A stretch of 64,000 nucleotides of DNA from Rhinopithecus roxellana. Taxonomy: Eukaryota > Chordata > Mammalia > Primates > Cercopithecidae. Shown in pieces: positions 1 through 12,197 of this stretch (within the stretch, counting starts at the first letter, position 1; each line of letters starts with the position of its first letter). Position numbers and translations under genes: made by a program. Location: assembly GCF_007565055.1 (NCBI RefSeq), contig NC_044557.1, forward strand, positions 65,477,095 through 65,541,094, read 5' to 3'. The notes beneath the pieces were generated by a model. That model was not told the origin of the DNA and did no database searches. It saw only the letters and a list, made by a program, of their open reading frames with translations.

Positions 1-700
1 CTAATATTTGATTATCTTTGCCAGTTTATTAGTTTTCTTTGCCATTTCAAAGAACCAACTTTCATCTTAAATTGTCCTTTCTGTCAAGTCTTTACTTCGT
101 TAATTTGTTTTATCTTTATTACATCCATCTTTCTAAGTTCTTAAGTGAATTCTTTTATTTTTTTTCTAACATGTTGTATGCTTAGCTCTTTAACTTTTTA
201 GCCTTATTCCCATCTAACATAAGCAGTTAAAGTATGAAATTTGCCTCTAAGTGCTGATTTATCTATATTCCACAACATACAGTATTTTATCATGGAGTTC
301 TACTTTTAAAAACTTCCTTTAAGGGCTGTTCTTTGACTTGTGAATATTTAGAAAACTATATTATAATTTCAAAACATATAGTCTTTCAATTTCATCTTCT
401 TTGCTGTTTACAATTTCACTATGTTGTGGTCAGAGAATTTGGTTTGTATGATAAGAGTTCTTTGAAATGGGTAGAGTCTTGCTTGGTGGCCTGATATTAG
501 GTCAGTTTTCTTATGTCTCATGGGTACTTAAAAGATAATACTGGCTTTAAAAAAAAAATCCAGTTTGAAAGTATTTATCTTTTAAAGGTAGGGTTAACCC
601 ATTTTCACATATTACAATTACTGATATATAGTGTCTTATTTTTTCTATGCCATATCATTATTTTTATTTTTGTTTATTTTTGTTGCATTGGTCAATAATT
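1..700 (-). mobile_element. Old L1 fragment (ORF2 region), antisense
   Basis: The AT-rich stretch reads like the reverse complement of L1 ORF2, for example TATGTTGTGGTCAGAGAA near 420 and the region about 225-300 that corresponds to the usual L1 words for a cellular-looking track of codons. It is heavily diverged, so an old L1M or L1P copy. It runs off the left edge. The short plus-strand open frame at 513-698 has no support. Confidence 0.6.
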
Positions 701-994
701 CTTTTTTTTTTTGAGATGGAGTTTTGCTCTTGTTGCCCAGGCTGGAGCACACTAGTGTGATCTCGGCTCACCGCAACCTCTGCCTCCCAGGTTCAAGGGA
801 TTCTCCTGCCTCAGCCTCCTGAGTAGCTGGGATTACAGGCATGCATCACCATGCCTGGCAAATTTTGTATTTTTAGCAGAGACGGGGTTTCACCATGTTG
901 GTCAGGCTGATCTCGAACTCCTGACCTCAGGTGATCTGCCCACCTCGGCCTCCCAAAGTGCTGGAATTACAGGCGTGAGCCACCGTGCCCGGCT
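701..994 (-). repeat. Alu (S type), antisense
   Basis: T-run then GAGATGGAG...GCCCAGGCTGG and an end at GTGAGCCACCGTGCCCGGCT, a full-length antisense Alu. Confidence 0.95.
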
Positions 995-1263
995 ATCTTT
1001 TTTCATTATTTTTCTCTGGTTATTTTCTAGAGCAGTGCTTCTCAAATTTTTGTTCTCAGAATCCCTTTAATACTCTTAAATTATTGAAGTCCCAGAAGAG
1101 CTTGTATTTGTGTGGGTTATATCTACTGATGTATATCATATGAAAAATTAAAGATAGTAAATTTTAAAAAATACTTATGCCTCAATTAAAATAATTGTAA
1201 GCCATATGATAGTTATAAAGCATATTAACATAATGTTTTATTTTATTATTATGCTTTTTAATC

Positions 1264-1569
1264 TTTTTTTTTCTTTTTTTTTTGTTGAGACGGAGTCTTG
1301 CTCTGTCGCCCAGGCTGGAGTGCAGTGGCTGCATCTCAGCTCACTGCAAGCTCCGCCTCCCAGGTTTACGCCATTCTCCTGCCTCAGCCTCCCAAGTAGC
1401 TGGAACTACAGGCGCCCGCCACCTCGCTCAGCTAGTTTTTTGTATTTTTTTAGTAGAGACGGGGTTTCACTGTGTTAGCCAGGATGGTCTCGATCTCCTG
1501 ACCTCGTGATCCGCCCGTCTTGGCCTCCCAAAGTGCTGGGATTACAGGCTTGAGCCACTGCGCCCGGCT
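1264..1569 (-). repeat. AluY, antisense
   Basis: Full-length antisense Alu with GAGACGGAGTCTTGCTCTGT and an end GGCTTGAGCCACTGCGCC, words frequent in young Old World monkey AluY copies. Confidence 0.93.
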
Positions 1570-1696
1570 TTTTTTCTTTTTGAGATGAGATCTTGATATA
1601 TTGCCCAGGCTGATCTTGAATTCCTGGACTCGAGCCATCTTCATGCCTCAGCCTCCCAAGTAGCTGGGATTCCAGGTGTGTACCGCCACACCCAGC
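1570..1696 (-). repeat. Alu monomer (FLAM-like), antisense
   Basis: About 127 bp of a single Alu arm (GAGATGAGATCTTG...CCACACCCAGCT), abutting the previous AluY. Confidence 0.75.
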
Positions 1697-1726
1697 TTGA
1701 AATAACATTTTTGAAATGAAACATAA

Positions 1727-2018
1727 CTGGTCAGTTGTGGTGGCTCATGCCTGTAATCCCAGCACCTTGGGAGGCCAAGGCGGGTGGATCACTTGAGGTC
1801 AGGAGTTTGAGATCAGCTTGGCCAACATGGTAAAATCCCATCTCTACAAAAATTACCAAAAATTAGCTGGGGGTGGTGGCACACGTCTGTAGTCCCAGCT
1901 ACCTGGGAGGCTGAGGCAGAATGGGTTGAACCCAGGAGGTGGAGCTTACAGTGAGCTGAGATCATGCCACTGCACTGCAGCTGGGCAAGAGAGCAAGACT
2001 CTATTTCAAAAAAATAAA
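1727..2018 (+). repeat. Alu, sense
   Basis: Starts CTGGTCAGTTGTGGTGGCTC and ends in a short A-rich tail; diverged S or J type. Confidence 0.93.
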
Positions 2019-2037
2019 ACCTAAACTAAAATTTTCT

Positions 2038-2337
2038 TTTTTCTTTTTTTTTTTTTTGAGGTGAAGTTTCACTCTTGTTGCCCAGGTTGGAGTGCAATGG
2101 TATGATCTTGGCTCACCGCAACCTCCGCCTCCCAGGTTCAAGCAATTCTTCTGCCTCAGCCTCCCAAATAGCTGGGATTGCAGGCATGCACCACCACGCC
2201 TGGCTAATTTTGTATTTTTAGTAGAGATGGGGTTTCTCCATGTTGAGGCTGGTCTCCAACTCCTAACCTCAGGTGATCCGCCTGCCTCGGCCTCCCAAAG
2301 TGCTGGGATTATAGGTGTGAGCCACCGCGCCTGGGCT
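2038..2337 (-). repeat. Alu (S type), antisense
   Basis: Long T-run, GAGGTGAAGTTTCACTCTTG, and an end GAGCCACCGCGCCTGGGCT. Confidence 0.94.
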
Positions 2338-3543
2338 AAAATTTGTAAAACATATGAATTTAATGAGAAAGAGTAGTGTTATTTTACATTTTTGCCACTT
2401 TCTTTAATGCCTGGCTTAGCAGATGACTGCTGGATTCTCACATCTGCCTCTTCATTCAATCTATTACAAAATGTTATTTTGGTTAGAGAATCCTGCTTCA
2501 CACTGATAGTTGGAAAAGGAAAATATATTTTCATATAACTGGATATTCTTTGATACTTCACCAAAATTCAAAAGTGGTAGTTTTTAAAGGTTAATTGCAA
2601 TGTGGAAACTGAAATTATACACTGAACTTTCTCTGTTACATTAAAATCTGTAGGCCTGTCTTGCACTTTGAATAGACCTTATACTTGTGTGTGATTCTAT
2701 AACATCACGCATTGGCATTTGGAAATATTGATTGACTGAGTTATTCAGATTTTTCCAAACGTTAATGTGCTTCATGATGCATTAGCAAAAAATTATATCC
2801 ATTAACCTCATCAGAAAATAAAGTACTAGAAAGTTATCAGTAGTGGCGAATGCAAGTTTCCAAAAATTTTCTTCTTTCTCTCTCTTTTTTTTTTTGCTTG
2901 AAAGCTCAAATTTTACCACTGGCAACAAATACTGTCAGTTGTTTTCTGTGAAGTGATAGACTCTCACTTGGTTTTTGAGAAGACATCAGTCAAACACTCA
3001 AGTCTGAACACGTAGTTTGTCAATATGTCATTCTTTCAGGTAAAAATGGAATCCCTTGAAAAAAGCAGCTAGTTTCAACTCCTATTCAAAGCATTGCACG
3101 AGTGCTTTTCCTTGAGGCAATCACTGTATTTCAGTATGCAGTCAAAGTGCTTTACATGTACCTCCTGCTTTGTCACACAGAATATTAAAAAGGTTGGTAT
3201 CCAAAGTTTGAGATTAATACAATTAATATTCTACACTGCTTCATGAAGGACATTCTCAAGTGAAACTGCATGTATTTGCTTGTTTGTTTGCTTGTTTTGT
3301 TTTTGAGTATGTGACGATAAAAATATAACACCTCAAGTATAGTGTAATGCTACTGTCTTTATTCATATAAGAAGCTTGAACTTTTCCCAATGTTAGTTTT
3401 GTACCATTACTACAAATGTCAACAGAGGGAATAAGGCACATATATCTCAGTATTATTAGGGAAATAATTTTAAACTCATAGACCCTTGAAAGTATCTAAG
3501 GGATTTCTCTAGGTGTCTGCACACCATACTATGGAAATTGTTG

Positions 3544-4456
3544 CTCTTTAATTTCTATATCTTATCTTTATCCTAGTAATTGTTACCCTTGAACTTTTAA
3601 TAAGCATAAACTTATCTTTTCTATCAATATCAGGAATTAAGCATTATCGATTACTCTTCTTACGTACAAAGCAAAATCAACATACTTTTTATTTTATCTC
3701 ATTATTACATTAAAAAATTTCTTTTGTAGAGACACAGTCTTGCTATGTTGCCCAGGCTGGTCTCAAACTCCTGGCCTCAAGCAATCCTCTCACCTTGGCC
3801 TCCCAAAGCACTGGAATTATAGCTATAAGCCACTGTGCTGGGCCCAATACACCTTTTAAACAACTCTTCTCCTATCACCTCTCAGGTGTTTCATTTTAGG
3901 TTCATATTATCTTTAAAAATTCTTTCTTAGTGGCATACATTTCATTTCCGTGATCAGAAATCAGTTACAATTAATATTTTACTGACTTATTTGATATTCT
4001 CTGATGGCTGTATCAATTTTCTTCCTTATCCATGCATATCTTTCTTTATTTTGGCTCAAGGGATAAATTTTTCAAAAGGGACACATACATGAGTGGAATC
4101 GTTTTTTAATCCTTTCACGACTAGACAGGTATTTTACTTTGCCATCACACTTAATTGATCTTTTGCTGTGTTTAGACTTTCATGTTCAAATCCCTTTTCT
4201 CTTGTCCAGCAGCACTTAGTGATGTGGATGAGAAGTTTATTGGCTGGCAGTTTCTTGTTCTGTTCTGCTGAATGTTACTTAAGTTTTTTCCCAGTATTTG
4301 TAGCATTTTAAAATTTAATCTTCAACCCAAAAATTTCACCAAGATGTGAACAGAAGTGCCACTTTTTCATTATTCTTTCCAACACTTTGGTGACTTTCCA
4401 ATACTCAAGTTTTTTTTTTCAGCTGTAAGACATTATTCTAGTCTAGTCTAGTCTTC
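3544..4456. other. Intron 1 stretch with little recognised
   Basis: AT-rich single-copy-looking intron; the only clear item is the Alu arm at 3722-3843. No gene or RNA seen. Confidence 0.5.
3722..3843 (-). repeat. Alu fragment (one arm), antisense
   Basis: GTAGAGACACAGTCTTGC to CACTGTGCTGGGCCC; a single old arm without a clear duplication. Confidence 0.85.
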
Positions 4457-4760
4457 TTTTTTTTTTTTTTTTTTTTTTTGAGACGGAGTCTTGCTCTGTC
4501 GCCCGGGCTGGAGTGCAGTGGCCGGATCTCAGCTCACTGCAAGCTCCGCTTCCCGGGTTTATGCCATTCTCCTGTCTCAGCCTCCCGAGTAGCTGGGACT
4601 ACAGGCGCCCGCCACCTCGCCCGGCTAGGTTTTTGTATTTTTAGTAGAGACGAGGTTTCACCGTGTTAGCCAGGATGGTCTCGATCTCCTGACCTCGTGA
4701 TCCGCCCGTCTCGGCCTCCCAAAGTGCTGGGATTACAGGCTTGAGCCACCGCGCCCGGCC
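4457..4760 (-). repeat. AluY (Old World monkey-like), antisense
   Basis: Near-consensus AluY with GGCTTGAGCCACCGCGCCCG at its end. Direct repeats TAGTCTAGTCTTCT lie on both sides, so a recent insertion. Confidence 0.95.
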
Positions 4761-5851
4761 TAGTCTAGTCTTCTTTTGTGTATTTGTGTCTTCCCTTTCA
4801 TCCTCTTCATTGCTTTCTTCTGTAACTCTTGTTAATTGAACTTTATACCTGTAATCATCCGGCATACCTTTTAACTTTGTCTTATGATTTTTTTGTTTGT
4901 TTAAAAACTGGGCAATGCTTTGATTGCTCAGTTTATTAATTCATTTTGTGCTGTCTTTCCTATTCAGTCTTCATACAAACTTTTATTTTTATTTTAAAAA
5001 TCATGTAACTTGTTTTGTGGTTTTTGTTTTCTAGTAGCCTCTGCTTCTGTTGTAGGTTCAGTAGCTTCTTCTTACCCCCGTCTGTTTTCAGATTTTTTTT
5101 TGTTTTTTTAACTAACAAGCAAAAAATCAAAAACAAAAACACGACAGCCTTAAAGTTGGAACAGCAATAAGTCAAATTGCTGCTAGAGTTCCCAGATGTA
5201 CCTGGGGTACATGTGCCCTCATTGCAAGGCAGGAGGTAGGTACGTGACTGTGCATTTAGGTATATTTGTGACCGAGAAGAATCAGAGAAATGGAAACCAC
5301 TGGAGAGCAGAAAGCAGCAGGAACTTTTCAGCAGGCAATCTCACAGCGCGGCTCTGTTCCTGTTCTTTGCCTCTGTATCATCTGTGGTTCCTTCTGGTTC
5401 CAGCTGAACCGGTAATAATCCCAAATCGCTCCTTCCTCCTTTTCAGTTTCTCATCATCTTCAGACTTTCTGGAGATTGAAGAGCCATTCAAACCAAATCT
5501 TTGAGCTCTTTCCTTTAGCTTATCCAGGTTCATTATAGGTTTGTTGTCAGACGACAGACCTTTTGTTGGAACTGGAGAAGTCCCAAACCCAGCTGCCCGG
5601 GCAGTTTTCTTACTTTACAAGCTCCCAGGTACATGCACTCATTCAGCCCTCTTCTGCATTCTCTCTGCCTGTGGTATTTCAGATGTAATTTTTACCACTT
5701 TCTTTTCTGCTTCCACATCAACAGTTTTTTCAGGGAGTTCTTCCTCTTTGACAGGGATTTCTATGGGGCTTTGTTTTTCTTCCTCTGTTTCATCTCCCAG
5801 TACATCCTCATTTTCTTCTTCTTCAGCATGACCTAAAAGATATGCCTGGAG

Positions 5852-6144
5852 CCAGCACTTTGGGAGGCCAAGGCGGGCGGATCATGAGGTCAGGAGTTTG
5901 AGACGAGCCTGGCCAACATAGTGAAGCCCCATCTCTACTAAAAATGCAAAAATTAGGCGGGCATGGTGGCATGTGCTTGTAGCCCCAGCTACTCGGGAGG
6001 CTGAGGCAGGAGAAGTGTTTGAACCCAGGAGGTGGAGGTTGTGGTGAGCCAAAATTGAACCACTGCACTCCAGCCTGGGCAACAGAGTGAGACTCCCTCT
6101 ATAAATAAATAAATAAATAAATGAATAAATAAATAAATAAATAA
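5852..6144 (+). repeat. 5'-truncated Alu inside the SARNP retrocopy
   Basis: Starts at CCAGCACTTTGGGAGG, lacking the first about 35 bases, and ends in an (AAAT)n tail at 6101-6144. GCCTGGAG on both sides is the target duplication. It splits the codons after the SAP domain of the pseudogene. Confidence 0.92.
6101..6144 (+). repeat. (AAAT)n microsatellite
   Basis: About eleven AAAT units with one interruption, grown from the Alu tail. Confidence 0.93.
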
Positions 6145-6289
6145 AGGCCTGGAGCCTTTTGATGGCATCTTGTTTCATTTCCGTGGTTTGCAAACCACGA
6201 GCAAGATATTCGTGCTTTAGTTCAGCAATCTTTCGCTTACGGTGCGCCATCGTCTTGGTCGCCATCTTGTTACCCCTCACTCTAGTAGG

Positions 6290-7662
6290 CCCCTACCCAT
6301 TACCTCTCAAGTATCTTCCTTTTAACTTTATTTTCTGTATCCAACATTAATTATTTTCCTCATAAATAACCTTTTTTGCTCATCTTGGGGCTTCTCTTTT
6401 ACTCATGTAAGGTTTCCTTAAATGTATGGTTATTCTTAGTTCTCATATTAAAAATGAAGAGTTAGACTGAAGACTTTTTAGCCTGGGCAGGAGGCTGTTA
6501 GCAGAGTGGAGCTCACTCTTCCTGAGGTGGGCTGCTCTCTTGATGGAAGGTCTGGTCACAGGCTCTGAGGATGCCCGGGGGTCCTTTGTATGTATACAAG
6601 TGAAGCTCAGCAGGGCAAGCTGGGGGTTAGACACATGAGATAACTTTTCTGTTGCGTTAAGCTCATATTTTTTGTCTGTTTCCATTTGTGGCAGTTTGAA
6701 GTTGCTCTAGGTGTTTTACCATGTTATTTCTCTCTCTGGCATTAGGAACCCCAAAGGCGGACTCCTCTGTATTTAAGAAGCCAATTAATGTTGTAGTTAG
6801 TTCCACTGGGCACACTGTACAGGAACTGGCTTGGCCATCGGCACTGAAGACTTGAGTTTTCCAAGCTTAGAGAGAAAAACAGTCCTCAAGCACACATTAA
6901 CGCTTCTTGCACCAAAGGTGGGGTGCAGCCTTCTCAACTCTGGCTTCTCCTTTATTCCAATCTCTTCTGCTTTCTATCTCCTAGAATTGCATTAAAATTT
7001 CTTTTTCATATTGTCTGTAAACATTAGAGGTAAACCCATGAAATAGTGTTTAAATGGAAATTGGTTCTGCAGGCTTGTAAAGTGCTTTTGTGCTTTCTCT
7101 CTTACTGCTAGAGATTCAATTGCTGTAATATCCTCAGAAAAACTGACTTTAATTTTCAAAGCTAATTTGGTTATAAGTCTTTCCTTTAAAAATCATATTT
7201 TCGTTTGCTCTTAAATGTAATATTTCCCTTATTTCACAGTTCTTTAATCTATATTTCTGTTATATGAATCACTTGCTATCATTTTTCTGCAGGACATTTA
7301 AAAATAGATGACCTCTAGTTATATTATACTAAAGATAAATTAGGACTTGCTACCCATCACCCGTTTCAATTCATTCAATAAATATGTGTTGCCTGCCTGC
7401 CTGATATGTACTTTCTAGAATGTTCCAGGACCTTGGAATTCTACAAATAATGTAAAAATGTTGTCTTTCTTCAGAGAGCTTACAAACTCCCCTTTTGCAT
7501 AATTTCTCTATTACTCTGAATTTGGACATATCCCCTGTTATATTGGTCTTTTGTATCCTGTTTGTTTATGAGTTTTCCCTTTTCAGCTAACTTTTTTTCT
7601 AATTGTGAAAATAGAGCATGGTCAAGAGTAGGAAATAGAGAAGGATGCATAAGAACTCAGGC
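6290..7662. other. Intron 1 stretch, no feature recognised
   Basis: Unique-looking AT-rich sequence without convincing repeats, RNA genes or coding potential; the minus-strand frame at 6443-6685 has no recognisable product. Confidence 0.4.
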
Positions 7663-7972
7663 TCTGAGGTTGTGCGTGGTGGCTCACACCTGTAATCCCA
7701 GCACTTTGGAATGCTGAAGCAGGTGGATCACTTGAGCTCAGAAGTCCAAGACCAGCCTGGGCAATGTAGGGAGACCTTGTCTCTACAAAAATAAAAAAAA
7801 TTAGTCAGGCATGATGGACCACTCTGGAGGCTGAGGTGGAAGGATCACTTGAGCCTGGGAGGTTCAGGCTCCAGTGAGCCATGATCGTACTACTGCGCTC
7901 CTCTAGCCTTCTAGCCTGGAGGACAGAGCAAGACCCCCTATCTCAAAAAAAAAAAAAAAAAAAAAAAGAAAA
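7663..7972 (+). repeat. Alu (J-like), sense
   Basis: Alu body with a long A tail; AAGAACTCAGGC flanks it on both sides (7651-7662 and 7973-7984). Confidence 0.93.
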
Positions 7973-7984
7973 AGAACTCAGGCA

Positions 7985-8200
7985 CTTGGAGGCAATGCTG
8001 ATCTAATGCTGACTGCTACCTGAACCTGGGCAAGTTACTTAACACTGTATTCTCAATTTACTCATCTGTATGAAGGGGATGATGTCCATATCTGACTCTA
8101 AAGTTATTATTAATATAAGGAATACATGAGTTAACCCATGTAAGGGTCTTAGAACATTAGCTGGCATATAGTAGATGCACAATAAGTAGTATGACGTTAT
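7985..8200 (+). repeat. MIR, sense
   Basis: ACCTGGGCAAGTTACTTAAC then ATTAGCTGGCATATAGTAGA are core MIR words in sense order. Confidence 0.7.
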
Positions 8201-8294
8201 TATTGAAGATTACTTGAAAAGTCAAAAAGTAGAAAGGAGCAAATAAAAATTCACCTATAATCATTGCTAAAGTTTTAGATTTTGATTTACTCTC

Positions 8295-8320
8295 TCTCAC
8301 ACACACACACCACACACTAA
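8295..8320. repeat. (AC)n tract
   Basis: Short dinucleotide run with one break. Confidence 0.85.
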
Positions 8321-8549
8321 CCAATTTTAGTCATTTCATAAGTTGCTATCTCTACAAATTCTCTCCATTTTTAAAATTCTTTCTTGTCCTCTTCCTTTCA
8401 CTTTCTATGGTGATATCCTTCTCATTGTTTCTAGAACTCAGTGGGTTACCTTTCCTGTAGCTCTTTGGTTTTATTTCTAATCCTTTTACTTCATAGGTGA
8501 ACTAATAGCATGCTTAGGGCACTACAAAGCTGGGGCTTCTGAGAGGGGG

Positions 8550-8552
8550 CAG

Positions 8553-8596
<44 letters not shown>
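8550..8596 (+). repeat. (GA)n microsatellite
   Basis: Purine dinucleotide run of about 45 bp with one AAA interruption. Confidence 0.95.
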
Positions 8597-8599
8597 CCA

Positions 8600-9318
8600 T
8601 GCTTCAAGCAGTAGATCAGTATATTTTGCAATCAGTATCTAAAACGAAACCATCTTAATTTCAATGGACATCAATTTTGTTTTACAGTTTACTGTTTTTA
8701 AAAACTATGCACTTTATGTGGTGGAGGGCATTATAATATTTTCACTGAATTAATCGAATCTTCTCTTTCCCTAGCATAGCCATCTTTAACGTGAAGCTTA
8801 TCAATATTGTCCTGGGCTTATGGATTCATTTCATTTCCCAGGAATCTTAGACAGGTTACGTCAAGGGCAAAAAGTTAGAGTCATCAAGGACAAGCTCTGA
8901 GCATAGAGTCTTCCAAATAAATTTTAACTCTTTTTCAAAATGGAAAGTATCCGTTCTCTCTTATGATTTGCCTCTAGCAAGCACTAAAAGGAGCATGAAA
9001 GCAACTAGTAGTCAAACAATCATTTTTGGCATTTAAATTGTGACATTAATCCTGGGTAGGAAAATTGGTTCATTAATTTCCATTTGAAAGTCTTATTCTG
9101 TTAATGGGAAAAAGACCAATATTCCAAAATAAAAAAGTAAGTATCAGATTTTGAAGCTTTGCTCTTTCATTTTTGGTCTGAATATGGTCATTTTTTGGCT
9201 GGGAAGCTGAAGTGATTACATAAGTCAGTAATCAGCCGTAGTGAATCAGCTACAAGAAAATGAGACCAATCTCAAGTGCTCAAGACTCAGAATATTAACT
9301 ATTTAGAGAGTAGAATTC
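8600..9318. other. Intron 1 stretch, nothing recognised
   Basis: AT-rich, no coding potential and no repeat family that I can name. Confidence 0.4.
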
Positions 9319-9620
9319 GGCTGGGCGCGGTGGCTCATGCCTGTAATCCCAGCACTTTGGGAGGCCGAGGCGGGCGGATCACGAGGTCAGGAGTTTGAGA
9401 CCAGCCTGACCAACGTGATGAAACCCTGTCCCTACTAAAAACACAAAAATTTGCTGGGCGTAGTGGCTCATGCCTACAATCCCAGCTACTTGGGGGCTGA
9501 GGCAGGAGAATTGCTTGAATCTGGGAGATGGAGGTTGTAGTGAGCCGAAATGGCGCCACTGCACTCCAGCCTGGGGGAGAGAGCGAGACTCTGACTCAAA
9601 AAAAAAAAAAAAAAAAAAAA
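9319..9620 (+). repeat. Alu (S type), sense
   Basis: GGCTGGGCGCGGTGGCTCAT start and a pure A tail; AGAGAGTAGAATTC occurs on both sides as target duplication. Confidence 0.96.
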
Positions 9621-9667
9621 GAGAGAGAGAGTAGAATTCATGTGCTCTCAAGATAAAGGCTATGCTT

Positions 9668-9680
9668 TTGTGTGTGTGTA

Positions 9681-9712
<32 letters not shown>
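9668..9712 (+). repeat. (TG)n microsatellite
   Basis: About 22 TG units with TATG and CG interruptions. Confidence 0.93.
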
Positions 9713-9724
9713 ACAGAGAGAGAG

Positions 9725-10270
9725 ATAAAGAGAAAGAGGTGGGGGAGAGGACAGTTGAGACAGAGTACATAACATGAAATCCTAGAAATTATATAAATGT
9801 TTCACTACTTCTAAGGAAGGGGTAGTGGATAGAAATTTTTTTTGCCCCTAAGTCAAGTCAGTGTTGGGAATGATGGACAACAGGTAGAAGAAAGGAATTC
9901 TTAATATCATGCTTTTGCTGATTGAAGTTTAGCTTTCCCCTCCAGTTGCCTCAGGTCTGAATGTAAATATCCTTGGTTTCCTAGCTCGCATTTAAGGAGA
10001 ATAGAAGAATGAATCCCCACATTTTTTTTTTTTTTTAATTTGAAGGGGAGAATTAAGAGGGAGGAGAAAGTTCAAACTGGATCGATGCTTATTAAATTAC
10101 ATTTATAATTATGCTTCCTAAAATCAAAAGCATAGCACTTTATAGCTCACAACCAACTTTACAAATATGCTGTGAATTGATTTTATGAAAACATGAAGAA
10201 TGCAGCTCCTCCCATTCTCTCATTAATATTTTAACGCACAACTTTTACTTCAATTCCTCAATGGCAATGG
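9725..10270. other. Intron 1 stretch, nothing recognised
   Basis: Unique-looking sequence with one T/A run at 10022-10036. Confidence 0.4.
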
Positions 10271-10277
10271 AGCTTTT

Positions 10278-11750
10278 ATTCATTCATTCAACAGATGTTA
10301 ATTGACTACCAAGTATGTGGCAGACGCTGTTCAAGGTGCTTGTGATATATTTATGAACAAAACAACCCTAGTCCCTTGGAGCTTAGGTTCTAGCAGAGGT
10401 AGACAGACAAGGAACACTGACCATAATAAAAAACTAAGTTACGTTGCGTTTAAGGAGGTGATGGCTGTTATGGAAAAAAGAAAGAGTAGAGAGCTGGGTA
10501 AAGGAGATAGAAAGTTTTAAAGGAATTGGAAATTCCAACATGGATGGAGGCAGATTGCTGCATTAAATAGGGTAGTCAGGTTAAGTCTCATTAAGGTGAG
10601 ATTTGGACAAAAGCTTAAAGGAGATGAGAGAGCTAGCCTTAGGTATTTGGGGGAAGAATGTTCTGGGAAGATGAAACAGCTGAAGTCAAGACTTTAAGGT
10701 GGGACCAGTGCAGCAAGATGAGAATGAGTGAGAAGAAGAGTATCAGGAGAATAGACTGTAGAAGTAAGGGACCCATGATCCTGGGGGACCCGGTAGGTCA
10801 TTGTAACAACCATCACTTCTATTCTAAAGGAAATGGGGAGTCATTACAGAATTGAGCATGAGAGGGCATGATGTGATTTCTGTTTCAGTGGGATTTCTCT
10901 AGATGCTGTTTAGTTGAGAATAGACTGGAAAGGAGGCAGGGGGTAATCATAAAAGCAGGGAAACCTATTAGGAAACTGTATTCATTTTCTATTCCTGTGT
11001 AACATACTATCTCAAAATTTAGCAGCTAAACTAGCATACATTCATGATCTCATGTACTTTCTGAGGAATCTGGGACCAGCTTAGCTGTGAGGTTCTGGCT
11101 CAGGGTCTCAAAAGGTGGCAGTCAAGTTGTCATTTGGATTCATAATTGATTCAAAACTTGACTCAGACTGGAGAGTCTACTAGGCTCACTCATCTGGTTG
11201 TGGGCAGCCCTTAGTTCCTCACCAGCTGTCAAGGCTTCAGTTCCTTGCCAAAATATGACACAATATGGTAGTTTGCTAGCACAAGGGGATGGGGTGGGAG
11301 TGGGGGAGAGACTTACAAAGATGGAAGCTGCAGAGTTTTATTGTCTAGCTCTGTAGTGATATACTATCACTTCTGTTATGTGCTATTGGTCATACAGACC
11401 AACCTTGGTCCAATGTAGGAGAAGACTTGCAAGTGTGTGAATTCTAGAAGTCAAGGATCAATAAGGGCCATATGGGAGGCTGGCTACCACAGAGACAATG
11501 CAATAATCCAAGTGCAAGATGATGGTGGTTTGGACCGGGGTGCTAGCAGTGGAGGTAGTGAGAAGTGGTCAGATTCTGGATATGTTTTGAAAGCAGACCC
11601 ACTGGGATTTTCTAATGAAGTGGATGTAAGAAAATGAGGAATCAAGTATGACTCCAAGTATTGCAACTAGAAGGGTAGAGTTTTCACCAACAGAGACAGG
11701 AAAGGCTGAGGGCAGACAAGGATTTAAAGTGTCTTGTGGTGGTGATTTAA
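10278..11750 (-). mobile_element. L2 fragment, antisense, interrupted
   Basis: Starts ATTCATTCAACAGATGTTAA, the reverse of the L2 tail, and continues with stretches such as GTGGTTTGGACCGGGGTGCT near 11525, antisense L2 ORF2. An LTR- or DNA-type repeat lies inside at about 10978-11430. Short frames at 10302-10855 and 11437-11637 are parts of this element. Confidence 0.65.
10978..11430. mobile_element. Old dispersed repeat inside the L2 (family uncertain)
   Basis: TGTATTCATTTTCTATTCCT followed by TTAGCTGTGAGGTTCTGGCT-like words is a common mammalian repeat I cannot name safely; it breaks the L2 in two. Confidence 0.45.
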
Positions 11751-11799
11751 GAGCAAATGTTTGGCTTTCCTACATTATTTATCTTGCTCTTCTCTAATC

Positions 11800-12000
11800 C
11801 TCATCATGGCCCAATTAGAGGCCACTACTCTGTGTCTAGTGCTCTGCTAGGTGCATTACATGCATTTCTCTAATTTAATTTATCAGCTTTTTCACAAATG
11901 AGAAAGCTGAGATCCAGACGGGTTGAATCACTTGTTCTATGTGATAAGGCTAGTTAAGTTCTGTGTGACAGGGATTTGACTCTACGACCATCTCCTGTGG
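11800..12000 (-). repeat. MIR, antisense
   Basis: TGCTCTGCTAGGTGCATTAC and AATGAGAAAGCTGAGATCCA fit the reverse MIR core, diverged. Confidence 0.6.
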
Positions 12001-12151
12001 TCAGATTCTGGATGTATTTTGTAGCTATGTTACCCTGGACAACTTAGTTAACCTTTGTGTGTGTTAACACTTTCTACAAACAATCTGACACACTTTAGAC
12101 GTAAGTGCCTAGAGCCAGTCTGGGTGTGTATGTGTGTTAATTTACTCAGGG

Positions 12152-12192
<41 letters not shown>
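12152..12192 (+). repeat. (TG)n microsatellite
   Basis: About 20 perfect TG units; it creates poly-Cys/Val and poly-His/Thr frames that are not genes. Confidence 0.95.

Positions 12193-12197
<5 letters not shown>

Larger units (their letters stand above)
1033..3543. mobile_element. hAT (Charlie-type) DNA transposon fossil with nested Alus
   Basis: It starts CAGTGCTTCTCAAATTTTTG at 1033 and ends at about 3543 with a decayed inverse of the same terminus. The start (1033-1250) and the stretch 2340-3543 read as one dispersed element, with Alus at 1264-2337 filling its middle. It fits a hAT-superfamily element of about 1.4 kb without the insertions. I recognise the type but am not sure of the family name. 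No transposase frame survives. Confidence 0.6.
5331..6265 (-). pseudogene. SARNPP: SARNP (CIP29/Hcc-1) processed pseudogene, split by an Alu
   Basis: Read on the minus strand from ATG 6265-6263, MATKTMAHRKRKIAELKHEY followed by LARGLQTTEMKQDAIKRLQAF matches the SAP domain of SARNP, the RNA-export linked SAP protein. The homology breaks at an Alu (5852-6144) and resumes with the acidic stretch (5720-5850) and the C-terminal RFG-type repeats to about 5331, where the normal stop codon reads TGC. No introns are present, so it is a retrocopy. The C-terminal half has frameshifts and stops. 3' UTR-like sequence runs on toward about 5100. The symbol is descriptive; no official name is claimed. Confidence 0.85.
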
